Assembly (NCBI RefSeq): GCF_025567195.1
Contig: NZ_JAOQJF010000016.1
Span: 5,979 to 69,978 of the forward strand
Direction of reading: 5' to 3'
Length of the DNA stretch: 64,000 nt
From: Alitiscatomonas aceti
GTDB lineage: Bacteria; Bacillota; Clostridia; Lachnospirales; Lachnospiraceae
Of the stretch, positions 34,894 through 44,473 are shown piece after piece. Under the pieces are notes generated by a model that saw only the letters and a program-made list of their open reading frames with translations, did no database searches and had not been told where the DNA came from. Within the stretch, counting starts at the first letter, position 1. Each line of letters begins with the position of its first letter. The position numbers and the translations under genes are program-made.

Positions 34894-35103
34894 ACGGTGG
34901 AAAATTCTTTTTACAATATGTGGAAGGCCGCTGTCCGGGGAGTGCCACATGTTGGGCTTTGTATGGAAACCGCCTGGAAAGTGGGAGAAAAGGGGTAAAA
35001 ATGTGTTTGATTTTATGGAAAAGTGAGACTATAATGAGGAAAACAGCCCGTTTTGGGCAGGATCGTGTATGAGAGAAGATCACGGGGGATCGGGCAGAGT
35101 GAG

Positions 35104-35982
35104 ATGAAAGAAGAGATTAGACGGTTCGCGGAGTATCTGGAGGCGGAAAAGCATGCTTCAGAAAATACCCGCGTTTCCTATCAGAGAGATTTAATGCAGA
35201 TGGCGGCGTTCCTGGAAGGAATGGGGATCCGGGAGCTGTCCCGGGTCACAAGGACAGCGCTGAATTCCTATGTGCTGATGCTGGAAAAGGAAGGGAAGGC
35301 GGCGTCCACGGTGTCCAGGAACCTGGCATCCATGAAGGCGTTTTTCGGATACGAATTCAAGCGCGGGCGGATCAGAAAGGATCCGTCAGAATCCATCCAT
35401 GCGCCCAGGATCGAAAAAAAGGCTCCGGTGATCCTGACCGTGGAGGAGGTGGACCGCCTGCTGGCCCAGCCGTCGGGGGATTCTGCCAAGGAGATCCGGG
35501 ATAAGGCCATGCTGGAGCTCCTTTACGCCACCGGGATCCGCGTATCGGAGCTGATCCATCTGGAGCTTTCCGATGTGAATATGGCTGTGGGCTTCATTAC
35601 CTGCCGGGACGAATATAAGGAGCGGGCCGTACCCTTCGGCCGCGTGGCCAAGGAGGCACTTTCAAGATATCTGGAAACAGCCCGCCCGGCTCTTGTAAAG
35701 GGCGGGGACGCGCCCTGGCTTTTCATCAACTGCAGCGGCGGCCTCATGAGCCGCCAGGGCTTCTGGAAGATCGTGAAATATTACGGGGAAAAGGCAGGGA
35801 TCCAGGAGGACATCACGCCCCATACCCTGCGCCATTCCTTTGCGGCCCATCTGATCGGCGGCGGGGCCGATGTGAAGGCTGTCCAGACCATGATGGGCCA
35901 TGCCGATCCCGCCACCACCCAGATGTACGCCGCCTATGCCGGACTCTGCGGGACAGACCCGGAAGCACATCACAGGAGATAG
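35104..35982 (+). CDS. xerD: Tyrosine recombinase XerD
   Basis: A 292-residue recombinase that resolves chromosome dimers at dif. The N-terminal SAM-like domain covers residues 1-90. The catalytic domain has Arg in YATGIRVSEL, His-x-x-Arg in PHTLRHSFAAHL, His in MMGHAD and the nucleophile Tyr in TTQMY. The family and length fit. After the Tyr the tail (AAYAGLCGTDPEAHHRR) is unlike the usual ending around HPRA, so the last helix that contacts the partner is altered. ATG 35104 has a weak SD; an upstream TTG at 35053 is possible. Confidence 0.88.
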   Translation: MKEEIRRFAEYLEAEKHASENTRVSYQRDLMQMAAFLEGMGIRELSRVTRTALNSYVLMLEKEGKAASTVSRNLASMKAFFGYEFKRGRIRKDPSESIHAPRIEKKAPVILTVEEVDRLLAQPSGDSAKEIRDKAMLELLYATGIRVSELIHLELSDVNMAVGFITCRDEYKERAVPFGRVAKEALSRYLETARPALVKGGDAPWLFINCSGGLMSRQGFWKIVKYYGEKAGIQEDITPHTLRHSFAAHLIGGGADVKAVQTMMGHADPATTQMYAAYAGLCGTDPEAHHRR

Positions 35983-35984
35983 GA

Positions 35985-36029
35985 GATCCCCCTTCCCAGA
36001 GAACGCGCCGCTCTGTGAAGGGGGATTTT
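35985..36029 (+). terminator. Hairpin after xerD
   Basis: GATCCCCCTTC (35985-35995) pairs with GAAGGGGGAT (36017-36026), plus an inner AGAG/CTCT, followed by TTTC. Confidence 0.6.
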
Positions 36030-36110
36030 CTGGATGCATACCTGGCAGAAGAACTGGAAGAGGAATACCGGAAAACGCAGATACCGGATCAGGAGGAGGA
36101 AAGAGAATGA
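36015..36110 (+). CDS. Possible 31-residue leader peptide overlapping mmcQ-like gene
   Basis: A GTG-initiated frame (MKGDFLDAYLAEELEEEYRK and an acidic tail) ends in TGA that overlaps the next ATG (ATGA). The overlap is typical of coupled genes, but there is no good SD, and the frame begins inside the hairpin after xerD. It may be chance. Confidence 0.25.
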   Translation: MKGDFLDAYLAEELEEEYRKTQIPDQEEERE

Positions 36111-36481
36111 CACGACAGGAACTGTTCGCCTGGTGCATGGACCAATACGGCACAGAGCCGGAGTATCCGTGGAAGGACAGAAACGCTGTCCTCCGTCACA
36201 AAGACAACAAAAAATGGTATGGAGTGATCCTGGAAACAGGAAAAAATAAACTGGGGCTTCCGGGAGATGGAACCGCAGAGATCCTGAACGTAAAATGCGA
36301 CCCGGTCCTGGCTGCCTCCTGCCGCACCCAGCCCGGATTCTTCCCCGCCTGGCACATGAACAAAGAAAAATGGCTCAGCATCCTTCTGAACGAACCAGAG
36401 CTGGACGCCGCCATAAAAAACCTCCTGGCCCTAAGCTTCGACCTGACCTCCCCCAGCTCCAGACCCCAGCATTCAAAATAA
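36107..36481 (+). CDS. MmcQ/YjbR family protein
   Basis: A 124-residue cytoplasmic protein of the MmcQ/YjbR (DUF419) family, with CMDQYGTEPEYPWKDRNAVLRH and a C-terminal PAWHMNKEKWLSILL. The fold (CyaY-like) is thought to bind DNA, but the role is not established. ATG 36107 follows AGGAGGAGGAAAGAG; the longer upstream frame runs into xerD and is rejected. The last about 20 residues (DLTSPSSRPQHSK) look like unstructured read-through. A strong terminator follows. Confidence 0.85.
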   Translation: MTRQELFAWCMDQYGTEPEYPWKDRNAVLRHKDNKKWYGVILETGKNKLGLPGDGTAEILNVKCDPVLAASCRTQPGFFPAWHMNKEKWLSILLNEPELDAAIKNLLALSFDLTSPSSRPQHSK

Positions 36482-36538
36482 TCCCTCCAGGAGTTCCCAT
36501 CCCTTCCGCCCCATCCTTCAGTCTCCGCCCCCGCCAAA

Positions 36539-36587
36539 GCCCCCATGTCCTCCCAAAGCGATGCTTTCTTTGGGAGGATATGGGGGC
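36539..36587. terminator. Bidirectional terminator
   Basis: GCCCCCATGTCCTCCCAAAG (36539-36558) pairs with CTTTGGGAGGATATGGGGGC (36568-36587) with one mismatch. It lies between the convergent mmcQ-like and FAD oxidoreductase genes. Confidence 0.85.
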
Positions 36588-36596
36588 GTCCCTATT

Positions 36597-38000
36597 TTAC
36601 AGCTTCCCCAGAATACTCCTTGCCACCGACAGTCCGTTGGCGGAGGCCTGCTGGAGTCCGCGGGTCACGGACGCGCCGTCGCCGATGGCCCGGAGTCCCG
36701 GGATACTGGTCTCGAAATCCTTATTTACCACCACCTTATTGGAGTAGAATTTCACCTCCACGCCGTAAAGCAGGGTCTCGTCGCTGGCGATCCCGGGCGT
36801 TACCTTGTCCAGAGCCAGGAGCATTTCTTTAATGTCCACCATGATCCGATGGGGCAGCACCAGGGACAGATCTCCAGGCACTGCGTCCTTTAAGGTGGGG
36901 ATCAGATTGTTCCGGCAGAGCCGTTCCTCAGTGGTCCGGCGGCCCCGGAGGAAATCGCCGAAGGTCTGCACCAGGATCTTTCCGTCACACAGCATGTTGG
37001 AAAGCTGGGCCACATGCTTGCCGTATTCGATGGGCGTCTTAAAGGGCTTGGTGAAGTTTTTGGACACCAGAAGGGCAAAGTTGGTGTTGTGGGTCTTATA
37101 TTCCTGGGACTTGTAGGCATGGCCGTTGACTACCGCCAGGCCGTTTTCGTAATACTCCGTGGCCACCTCTCCCGACGGATTGGTACAGAAGGTACGCACC
37201 TTATCGTCGAAGGTGGGCGTATAATACACCAGCTTGGCCTCGTAGAGGTTTTTATTTAAAAATTCCATGACCTCGTCCCGGACCTCCACCCGGACGCCGA
37301 TGTCCACGGTGCCGACCTTTGTCTCGATCCCGTGATCCCTGCATACATGGGAGAACCAGTCGGAGCCCTCGCGGCCGATGGCGGACACGATCTCCCGGGC
37401 ATAATACGTTTCTCCCTTATCAGTGAGGATCCCTCTGGCACAGCCGTCCTCGATGAGGATATCCTGGACCATGGTATTAAATTCGATCCGTACCCCGCTG
37501 CTTAACAGGTGTTCCTGGAGGCGGGTGTAGATCTTATAGCCCTCTTCAGTGCCCAGATGACGGATGGGACATTCGATGAGCTTTAAGTTTGCCATGATGG
37601 CCCTCCGGCGGATCTCCTGGATCTCCTTCTGCTTATCGACGCCGTAGACATTTGTGTCTGCCCCGAATTTCAGATAGATATCGTCGGATTCATGGATCAG
37701 CTCCAGGGCCTTGTCATATCCCAGGATATCCGGCAGGTTCCCTCCCACATCCGGAGACAGGGAGAGCTTTCCGTCAGAAAACGCGCCGGCTCCCGCAAAG
37801 CCGGTGGTGATGCTGCATGGCCTGCACCCCACGCAGACCTTGGTGGTACGCTTGGGGCATACCCGCTTTTCAATGGGACGGCCCTTTTCCACCATGAGTA
37901 TGTTTAAGGAAGGCCGCTCCTTTATGAGCTCGTAGGCGCAGAAGATGCCCGACGGCCCCGCGCCGATGATGATCACATCAAAATCTGTTCTGTTGTTCAT
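36597..38000 (-). CDS. FAD-dependent dehydrogenase (COG2509-like)
   Basis: A 467-residue cytoplasmic flavoprotein. The FAD-binding GAGPSGIFCAYEL is at the N-terminus, followed by a Cys motif CVGCRPCSITTGFAGAGAFS typical of this uncharacterised dehydrogenase group. A second dinucleotide element and PGLRAIGDGASVTRGLQQ close the protein. The reaction is unknown. The start at 38000 reads MNNRTDFDVIIIG, with only a weak GGGGGTATTCT upstream. It is convergent with mmcQ-like and 84 bp downstream of a MATE gene on the same strand, probably one transcript. Confidence 0.85.
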   Translation of the reverse strand: MNNRTDFDVIIIGAGPSGIFCAYELIKERPSLNILMVEKGRPIEKRVCPKRTTKVCVGCRPCSITTGFAGAGAFSDGKLSLSPDVGGNLPDILGYDKALELIHESDDIYLKFGADTNVYGVDKQKEIQEIRRRAIMANLKLIECPIRHLGTEEGYKIYTRLQEHLLSSGVRIEFNTMVQDILIEDGCARGILTDKGETYYAREIVSAIGREGSDWFSHVCRDHGIETKVGTVDIGVRVEVRDEVMEFLNKNLYEAKLVYYTPTFDDKVRTFCTNPSGEVATEYYENGLAVVNGHAYKSQEYKTHNTNFALLVSKNFTKPFKTPIEYGKHVAQLSNMLCDGKILVQTFGDFLRGRRTTEERLCRNNLIPTLKDAVPGDLSLVLPHRIMVDIKEMLLALDKVTPGIASDETLLYGVEVKFYSNKVVVNKDFETSIPGLRAIGDGASVTRGLQQASANGLSVARSILGKL

Positions 38001-38084
38001 AGAATACCCCCAATCATAAACTGGCCGCAGTCCGGGAACCGCAGCCAGTCTATTATACCATAAAATACGTCTGGGAACAATCGA

Positions 38085-39485
38085 TCAGAACAGCACCGGC
38101 ATTTTCAGCCAGCGGCCCCGCAGCAGGCGGATCAGGAACACGATGCCGCGGGTGATCAGCTCGGCAGTCATAGAGATCCATACGCCGGTGACGCCGAACC
38201 GATGGGTGAACACCAGAACCGTCATGACACGGACGCCCCACATGGTAAACAGGTTGATGAAGAACGGGGCCTTGCTGTCCCCGGCTCCCCGGAGCGCGCC
38301 GGTGGCGACGATGCTGACGGCAAACAGCGGTTCTGAGAAGGCTACGATCCGCAGAAGTCCGGCGCTGACCTCCGCTACCTCCGTGTCAGCTGTCAGGAGG
38401 CTGGTGAGGAAGGGCGCGAAGCCGAACATTAAGAGCGCCATGAAAAATACCAGGATGGAGCCTAAGATCGTGGTCCCGTAGGCGAACCGCTTTGCCATAT
38501 CCAGCCGCCGGGCTCCGATGCTCTGGCCCACAAGGGCGGTGGCGGCAGAGGCGACGCCGAAGGCAGGAAGATAGCAGATGCTCTCAGTCTGGACAGCCAC
38601 GTAGTTGGAGGCCACGGCCACGGTGCCCATTCCGGCCACCACAGAGGTCATGACGATCTGAGCCAGGGAGAGGGCCATGCGCTCCAGGGCAGTGGGCGTG
38701 GACAGGCGCAGCATGTTGTTCATGCACGGCTTTGTGAAGCGCCAGGTCTCGTTTCCCTGGAAGCGGAGCGGCCCCTTACGGCAGATGATGCCCAGAAGAA
38801 GGGTCACGGCCACGCAGGCCTGGGCGAGTCCTGTGCCCAGAGCCGCGCCCTGGACGCCGAGGCCGGCTCCCCAGACGTGGAAGCCGCCGATGTCCCGGGG
38901 CGGGTAAATGAAGATAAAGTTAAAGATCACGTCAAACACGCACATGCCCACGTTCATGATGCTGGGCAGCAGGATGTTTCCGCTGCACCGCAGGATGCTG
39001 GAGTACAGGGCGGAGGCCATGGAAAACGGGAAGAAGAAGGCCACCGTACAGAAGTAGGACCTGGCCGCCGGGGCGATCTCCGGATCAGAGCCCAGAAGCT
39101 CCGGCAGGACCTGGCCGATGCCGATGGCTGCTGCGGCCATGACCACACCGAACAAAACGTTAAACAGGATGGACTGGCACAGGACGTTCCGGCTGTCTCC
39201 GTCCCGTCCGGCTCCCAGGTACTGGGCGATCTGGACGGAAAAGCCCACGGCAATGGCGCTGGTCAGGCCGTTCATTAGCCAGATGGAGCTGGCTACCACG
39301 CCGATGGCCGCCGTGGCTCCCGGACCCAGGCTGCCCACCATGGCGGTGTCGATATAGCTCATGAGCGTCATGACCAGCTGTTCCAGGATCGCCGGAATGG
39401 AAAGGGCGATGATCAGCTGGGTCTGGCTTTTTAAGGAGATGGAGCGGCCGTCCCGCATGGCCTCGCTCATCTGAAGCATGTTCAT
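38085..39485 (-). CDS. MATE family efflux transporter
   Basis: A 466-residue membrane protein with about 12 segments. ALSIPAILEQLVMTLMSYID at the N-terminus and VGQSIGARRLDMAKR in the second half are typical of MATE exporters (NorM/DinF-like). The start ATG 39485 follows GGGGG with spacing 8; TTG 39500 in frame is less likely. The substrate is unknown. It diverges from pth. Confidence 0.88.
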   Translation of the reverse strand: MNMLQMSEAMRDGRSISLKSQTQLIIALSIPAILEQLVMTLMSYIDTAMVGSLGPGATAAIGVVASSIWLMNGLTSAIAVGFSVQIAQYLGAGRDGDSRNVLCQSILFNVLFGVVMAAAAIGIGQVLPELLGSDPEIAPAARSYFCTVAFFFPFSMASALYSSILRCSGNILLPSIMNVGMCVFDVIFNFIFIYPPRDIGGFHVWGAGLGVQGAALGTGLAQACVAVTLLLGIICRKGPLRFQGNETWRFTKPCMNNMLRLSTPTALERMALSLAQIVMTSVVAGMGTVAVASNYVAVQTESICYLPAFGVASAATALVGQSIGARRLDMAKRFAYGTTILGSILVFFMALLMFGFAPFLTSLLTADTEVAEVSAGLLRIVAFSEPLFAVSIVATGALRGAGDSKAPFFINLFTMWGVRVMTVLVFTHRFGVTGVWISMTAELITRGIVFLIRLLRGRWLKMPVLF

Positions 39486-39585
39486 AAAAGATACCCCCAA
39501 TGTAAGAATTTAATAAAATACCCCATGCCCATAGTATACTGGAAAACGGCAGGAATTGGAAGAGGAGGAGCAAAGGATTTGGGAC

Positions 39586-39614
39586 TTGTAAGTCATGGAT
39601 AAAACTGATAGAAT
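39586..39614 (+). promoter_or_regulatory. Putative promoter of pth-mfd
   Basis: TTGTAA (39586-39591), 17-bp spacer and TAGAAT (39609-39614), 42 bp before ATG 39657. A moderate match. Confidence 0.5.
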
Positions 39615-39656
39615 AGTAAAACCATAAATCATGGGATAAAGGAGAAAATATACCAT

Positions 39657-40235
39657 ATGTTTTTAATAGCAGGTCTCGGGAATCCGGGAAAGGAATATGA
39701 AAATACACGCCATAACGCCGGCTTCATGGTGCTGGACGCCCTGGCAGATAAGCTGGGAGCCGACATATCGGAGAAAAAGCACAAGGCCCTCTGCGGCAGG
39801 GCTGTGATCGGGGGGCAGAAGGTGATCCTTTTAAAGCCCCAGACGTATATGAATTCCAGCGGCGAGAGCATCCGGGCGGCTGCCGATTATTATAAGGTGG
39901 ACCCGGAGGACATCCTGGTGGTCTATGACGACATCAGCCTGGCTCCCGGCCAGCTTCGGATCCGGGCCAAGGGAAGCGCCGGAGGCCACAACGGGATCAA
40001 GAGCATCATCGCCCATCTGGGGACCCAGGAGTTCCCCAGAGTCCGGGTGGGCGTGGGAGAAAAGCCGCCCAGGATGGATCTGGCCGACTATGTGCTGGGC
40101 CATTTTTCCCAGGGCGAGAGAAAGATCATGGAGGACGCAGTAAAGGAAGCGGCCGATGCGGTCATGGAGGCAGTGGAGGAAGGGATCGACCATGCCATGA
40201 ACAGCCATAACCGGAAGAAGGACGGCCAGGCGTAA
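39657..40235 (+). CDS. pth: Peptidyl-tRNA hydrolase
   Basis: A 192-residue enzyme that frees tRNA from peptidyl-tRNA dropped by ribosomes. GLGNPGKEYENTRHNAGFMV (catalytic His in RHN) is near the N-terminus, KPQTYMNSSGES and VVYDDISLAPGQLRIR follow, and GSAGGHNGIKSII is the second substrate motif. The SD AAAGGAG lies about 12 nt before the ATG. mfd follows after 21 bp, the common pth-mfd order of Firmicutes. Confidence 0.96.
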   Translation: MFLIAGLGNPGKEYENTRHNAGFMVLDALADKLGADISEKKHKALCGRAVIGGQKVILLKPQTYMNSSGESIRAAADYYKVDPEDILVVYDDISLAPGQLRIRAKGSAGGHNGIKSIIAHLGTQEFPRVRVGVGEKPPRMDLADYVLGHFSQGERKIMEDAVKEAADAVMEAVEEGIDHAMNSHNRKKDGQA

Positions 40236-40256
40236 AAGGATCGGGAGAGGAGAAGA

Positions 40257-43200
40257 ATGGGAGAGATATTTGCAAATCCGCTGACGGAGCTGGCAGAATA
40301 TGGAGACATGAAGCAGGATCTTATGAAAGGGAAAGGACCCGTCCAGATCTGCGGCGTCACCGATTCCCAGAAGGTCCATGTGATGTACCAGGTTTCGGAG
40401 GAGAAGGCCTGGAGGTTAGTTGTGACTCACGACGATACCAGGGCCAGGGAGCTTTACGATGACTTCAGCTATTTTGAAAAGAATACATGGCTGTATCCCG
40501 CCAGGGATCTTCTGTTTTACAGCTCCGATATCCATGGAAACCTTCTGACCAGACAGCGGATGCAGGTGTTTAAGCACCTGATGGAGGATGTTGGCGGGAC
40601 CGTGGTGACCACGGTGGACGGCCTCATGGACCATCTTCTCCCTCTTTCCATGATGAAGGAGCGGCGGATCCTGGTGGAGTCCGGAGAGGTCCTGGATATC
40701 GGGGATATGAAGGAACGGCTCCGGGATCTGGGCTACGAGCGGACGGGCCAGGTGGACGGAATGGGCCAGTTTTCCATCCGAGGAGGAATCATTGATATTT
40801 TCCCTCTGACCGAGGAGCTTCCGGTGCGGATCGAGCTGTGGGGAGACGAGGTGGACTCCATCCGGTCCTTTGATCCGGAGAGCCAGAGATCCATTACCCA
40901 GATGGATTCGGTGCTGATCTATCCGGCGGCGGAGCTGACCTTAACAAAGGAGCAGATGGAAAACGGCACAGACCGGATCGAAAAGGAAGGGAAAAAGCAG
41001 GAAAAGGCCTTCCGGGAGGCAGGAAAGCCCGAGGAGGCCCACCGGATCAAGACTGCCGTGGGGGAACTGTGCGAGGCCTTAAGGGAGGGCTTTGACCCCC
41101 ACGCCCTGGACGGATATATCCGGTATTTCTGTAAGGAGACGGTGTCGTTTCTGGAGTACATGAAGGAAGCGGCGGGAACGGACCGGACGGACGGAGCTCT
41201 CGCCGGAAACGGCGGCTCTGGGGAGCGCGCAGGCCTTGCCATATTTTTAGATGAGCCCCAGAGGCTTTTGGAAAAGGCCGGAGCGGTGGAAACTGAGTTT
41301 CGGGAGAGCATGAGCCACCGTCTGGAAAAGGGGTATCTGCTTCCGGGCCAGACGGATCTTTTATTTTCCGCAAAGGCTGTGCTGGCGGCGGCCCAGACGC
41401 CGGAGGCCATTTTTATGACGGGCCTGGACCAGCGGCTTCCGGGCATGGCCGTTAAAAAGAAATACAGCATCACGGGAAAAAATGTCAATTCCTACCAGAA
41501 CGGCTTTGAGCTTCTGATCAAAGATCTGACCCGCTGGAAAAAGGAAGGCTACCGGGTGGTGCTCCTTTCTGCGTCCCGGACCAGGGCCAGCCGTCTGGCA
41601 GGGGATCTGAGAGAGTACGATCTGCGGGCCTTCTGCCCCGAGGATCCCAGCCGTCCGGTGAGCCCGGGGGAGATCCTGGTGACCTATGGAAAGCTCCATA
41701 AGGGCTTTGAATATCCGCTGATCAAATTTGTGGTCATTACGGAAGGCGACATGTTCGGAAACGAGCGCCGCCAGAAGAAAAGGAAAAAGTACAATTACGA
41801 GGGCAAGAAGATCAGCAGCTTTTCCGAGCTGTCCGTGGGAGACTATGTGGTCCATGAGAGCCATGGCCTGGGTATCTACCGGGGGATCGAAAAGATCGAG
41901 CAGGACCATGTGATCAAGGATTATATCAAGGTGGAGTATGCCGACGGCGGAAATCTCTATCTTCCGGCCACCCGCCTGGACGGGATCCAGAAGTACGCCG
42001 GAGCCGATGCGAAGACGCCGAAGCTCAATAAATTAGGCGGGGCCGAATGGGGAAAGACAAAGACCCGGGTACGCACGGCCGTGCGGGAGATCGCAAAGGA
42101 GCTGGTGGAGCTTTACGCCGCCCGCCAGGACGCCGAGGGCTTCGTTTACGGGGAGGACACGGTCTGGCAGAAGGAATTTGAAGAGATGTTCCCCTATGAG
42201 GAGACCGACGACCAGCTTTCCGCCATCGAGGACACAAAAAAGGATATGGAGAGCCGGAAGATCATGGACCGGCTGATCTGCGGCGATGTGGGCTACGGAA
42301 AGACCGAGATCGCTCTCCGGGCGGCCTTCAAGGCGGTCCAGGAGGGAAAGCAGGTGGTCTACCTGGTTCCCACCACCATCCTGGCCCAGCAGCACTACAA
42401 TACCTTTATCCAGAGGATGAAGGACTTTCCGGTGCGGGTGGATCTGATGTCCCGGTTTAAGACCCCGGCGGATATCAAAAAGACGCTGGAGGGGCTGAAA
42501 AAGGGGTTTGTGGACATCGTCATCGGCACTCACCGGGTGCTCTCCAAGGACGTGCAGTTCAAGGACCTGGGCCTGCTCATCATCGACGAGGAGCAGCGGT
42601 TCGGCGTGGCCCACAAGGAAAAGATCAAGCAGCTGAAGCAGAACGTGGATGTGCTGACCCTGACTGCCACCCCCATTCCCAGGACTCTCCACATGAGCCT
42701 CATCGGGATCCGGGATATGAGCGTTTTAGAGGAGCCGCCCATGGAGCGTGTGCCCATCCAGACGTATGTGATGGAGTATAACGACGAGATGGTCCGGGAA
42801 GCCATCCACCGGGAGCTGGCCCGCGGCGGCCAGGTATACTATGTATACAACAGAGTCAGCAACATCGACGAGATTGCAGGCCATGTGGCCTCTCTGGTGC
42901 CCGATGCTCAGGTGGCCTTTGCCCATGGGCAGATGAACGAGCGTCAGCTGGAGCGGATCATGCTGGATTTTGTCAACGGCGACATCGACGTTTTAGTATC
43001 CACCACCATCATCGAAACGGGGCTGGATATCCCCAACGCCAACACCATGATCATCCATGACGCGGACCGGCTGGGCCTTTCCCAGCTTTACCAGATCCGC
43101 GGGCGCATCGGCCGCTCCAACCGCACCTCCTTTGCGTTCCTCATGTACAAGCGGGACAAAATGCTGCGGGAGGAGGCGGAAAAGCGCCTCCAGGCAATCC

Positions 43201-43856
43201 GGGAATTCACGGAGCTGGGCTCCGGCATTAAGATCGCCATGCGGGACCTGGAGATCCGCGGGGCGGGGAACATCCTGGGAGCGGAGCAGCACGGCCACAT
43301 GGAGGCCGTGGGGTATGATTTGTACTGCAAGATGTTAAATGAGGCCGTCCTGGCCCTTAAGGGAGAGACCACAGAGGAGGAGAGCTTCGAGACTGTGGTG
43401 GACTGCGACATCGACGCCTTTATCCCCGACGGATATATTAAGAACGAGTATCTGAAGCTGGATGTATACAAACGGATCTCGGCCATTGAGAACGAAGAGG
43501 AATACATGGACATGCAGGATGAGCTCATCGACCGGTTTGGAGATATCCCCGGACCGGTGGAAAATCTTCTGAAGGTGGCGGAGTTAAAGGCCGCAGCCCA
43601 CCGGGCCTATGTGACCGGGGTGGCTGTCAACCGCCAGGAGATCCGTATGGAGCTGTATCCCAAGGCGAAGTTAGACGTTTCCGGTATTCCGGGACTCATC
43701 GGGGAATACAAGAACGCCCTGCGGTTCGTCCAGGGAGAAAAGCCCATGATGTTCTACCAGGATAAGCGGAATAAGAATAAGGACTGCGGCCCCATGATGG
43801 AGAAGGCCAGGGAGATATTGGAACGGCTGGGGGGACTGGCAGGCCAGAGGGGGTGA
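40257..43856 (+). CDS. mfd: Transcription-repair coupling factor Mfd
   Basis: A 1199-residue ATP-dependent translocase that removes RNA polymerase stalled at DNA damage and recruits UvrA. The N-terminal UvrB-homology region has IRGGIIDIFPLTEELPVRIE. The RNA-polymerase interaction domain has VGDYVVHESHGLGIYRGI. The RecG-like motor has Walker A CGDVGYGKTEIALRA, Walker B LLIIDEEQRFGV and motif VI QIRGRIGRSNRTSFA. The C-terminal TRCF domain starts near EESFETVVDCDIDAFIPD. The length is usual. AGAGGAGAAGA precedes the ATG. Confidence 0.97.
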   Translation: MGEIFANPLTELAEYGDMKQDLMKGKGPVQICGVTDSQKVHVMYQVSEEKAWRLVVTHDDTRARELYDDFSYFEKNTWLYPARDLLFYSSDIHGNLLTRQRMQVFKHLMEDVGGTVVTTVDGLMDHLLPLSMMKERRILVESGEVLDIGDMKERLRDLGYERTGQVDGMGQFSIRGGIIDIFPLTEELPVRIELWGDEVDSIRSFDPESQRSITQMDSVLIYPAAELTLTKEQMENGTDRIEKEGKKQEKAFREAGKPEEAHRIKTAVGELCEALREGFDPHALDGYIRYFCKETVSFLEYMKEAAGTDRTDGALAGNGGSGERAGLAIFLDEPQRLLEKAGAVETEFRESMSHRLEKGYLLPGQTDLLFSAKAVLAAAQTPEAIFMTGLDQRLPGMAVKKKYSITGKNVNSYQNGFELLIKDLTRWKKEGYRVVLLSASRTRASRLAGDLREYDLRAFCPEDPSRPVSPGEILVTYGKLHKGFEYPLIKFVVITEGDMFGNERRQKKRKKYNYEGKKISSFSELSVGDYVVHESHGLGIYRGIEKIEQDHVIKDYIKVEYADGGNLYLPATRLDGIQKYAGADAKTPKLNKLGGAEWGKTKTRVRTAVREIAKELVELYAARQDAEGFVYGEDTVWQKEFEEMFPYEETDDQLSAIEDTKKDMESRKIMDRLICGDVGYGKTEIALRAAFKAVQEGKQVVYLVPTTILAQQHYNTFIQRMKDFPVRVDLMSRFKTPADIKKTLEGLKKGFVDIVIGTHRVLSKDVQFKDLGLLIIDEEQRFGVAHKEKIKQLKQNVDVLTLTATPIPRTLHMSLIGIRDMSVLEEPPMERVPIQTYVMEYNDEMVREAIHRELARGGQVYYVYNRVSNIDEIAGHVASLVPDAQVAFAHGQMNERQLERIMLDFVNGDIDVLVSTTIIETGLDIPNANTMIIHDADRLGLSQLYQIRGRIGRSNRTSFAFLMYKRDKMLREEAEKRLQAIREFTELGSGIKIAMRDLEIRGAGNILGAEQHGHMEAVGYDLYCKMLNEAVLALKGETTEEESFETVVDCDIDAFIPDGYIKNEYLKLDVYKRISAIENEEEYMDMQDELIDRFGDIPGPVENLLKVAELKAAAHRAYVTGVAVNRQEIRMELYPKAKLDVSGIPGLIGEYKNALRFVQGEKPMMFYQDKRNKNKDCGPMMEKAREILERLGGLAGQRG

Positions 43857-43863
43857 ACCCGGT

Positions 43864-44463
43864 ATGAGAAAAAATGATATGTACTGGCTCCTGTTCCAGA
43901 TCGCATGCGGACTGTTCTGTCTTTTTTCATGGACACAGCCAGGCCAGGCAGCCCGGTATCTTTTACTGGGGCTCCTGTTTTTACGGATCACATTGTTTCT
44001 GCTGGTCTGGAAGAACGGAGACCGGGCGGTCCGATGGCTGGCGGGTCGGCACACGCCGGTGGGAGATCTGGAACTGAAGGAGCTTCGAGGGAAACTTTTT
44101 GATGTGTTGGTCCTTGCCGAATTTATGATCCTGGGAAACGCGGTTCCGAGACTGGCCGTCCATGGGCCGGAGTTTCGCCGCTATGATGCTCTTGCATGGT
44201 TTACCATAGCGTTGGTGATCTATTACCTGGTAAATTCTCCGGGTCTGCGGCTTTTCTTAAAAGGGGGCTGGTTTTGGGGGATACCCTGGGTAAGCATTGC
44301 ACTGCTCCTATTGGTGTATAAAAATTCTGGGATTTTTATCGCAGATGCCGGTGATCAAATGTTTGTCGTAATGGTGATCATGCACTTGGAACTGGTGGCC
44401 AGTACGCTGGTAAGGATGTATCTGAAGGGAAAAGAGCGAGGTTCTGATGTGGGGCAGCTATGA
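43864..44463 (+). CDS. Unrecognised membrane protein
   Basis: A 199-residue protein with about six hydrophobic segments (for example FQIACGLFCLFSW, LLLGLLFLRITLFLLVW, ALAWFTIALVIYYLV, WGIPWVSIALLLLVY, MFVVMVIMHLELVAS) joined by short basic loops. I recognise no family. It starts 7 bp after mfd and is probably the last gene of the pth-mfd operon. Its stop lies in a hairpin shared with the convergent LysR gene. Confidence 0.7.
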   Translation: MRKNDMYWLLFQIACGLFCLFSWTQPGQAARYLLLGLLFLRITLFLLVWKNGDRAVRWLAGRHTPVGDLELKELRGKLFDVLVLAEFMILGNAVPRLAVHGPEFRRYDALAWFTIALVIYYLVNSPGLRLFLKGGWFWGIPWVSIALLLLVYKNSGIFIADAGDQMFVVMVIMHLELVASTLVRMYLKGKERGSDVGQL

Positions 44464-44473
44464 AGCTGCCCCG
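44452..44473. terminator. Hairpin spanning both convergent stop codons
   Basis: GGGGCAGCT and AGCTGCCCC enclose the loop ATGA and cover the ends of the membrane-protein and LysR frames, which overlap by 6 bp. The T-run (GTTTCC) is weak. Confidence 0.55.
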
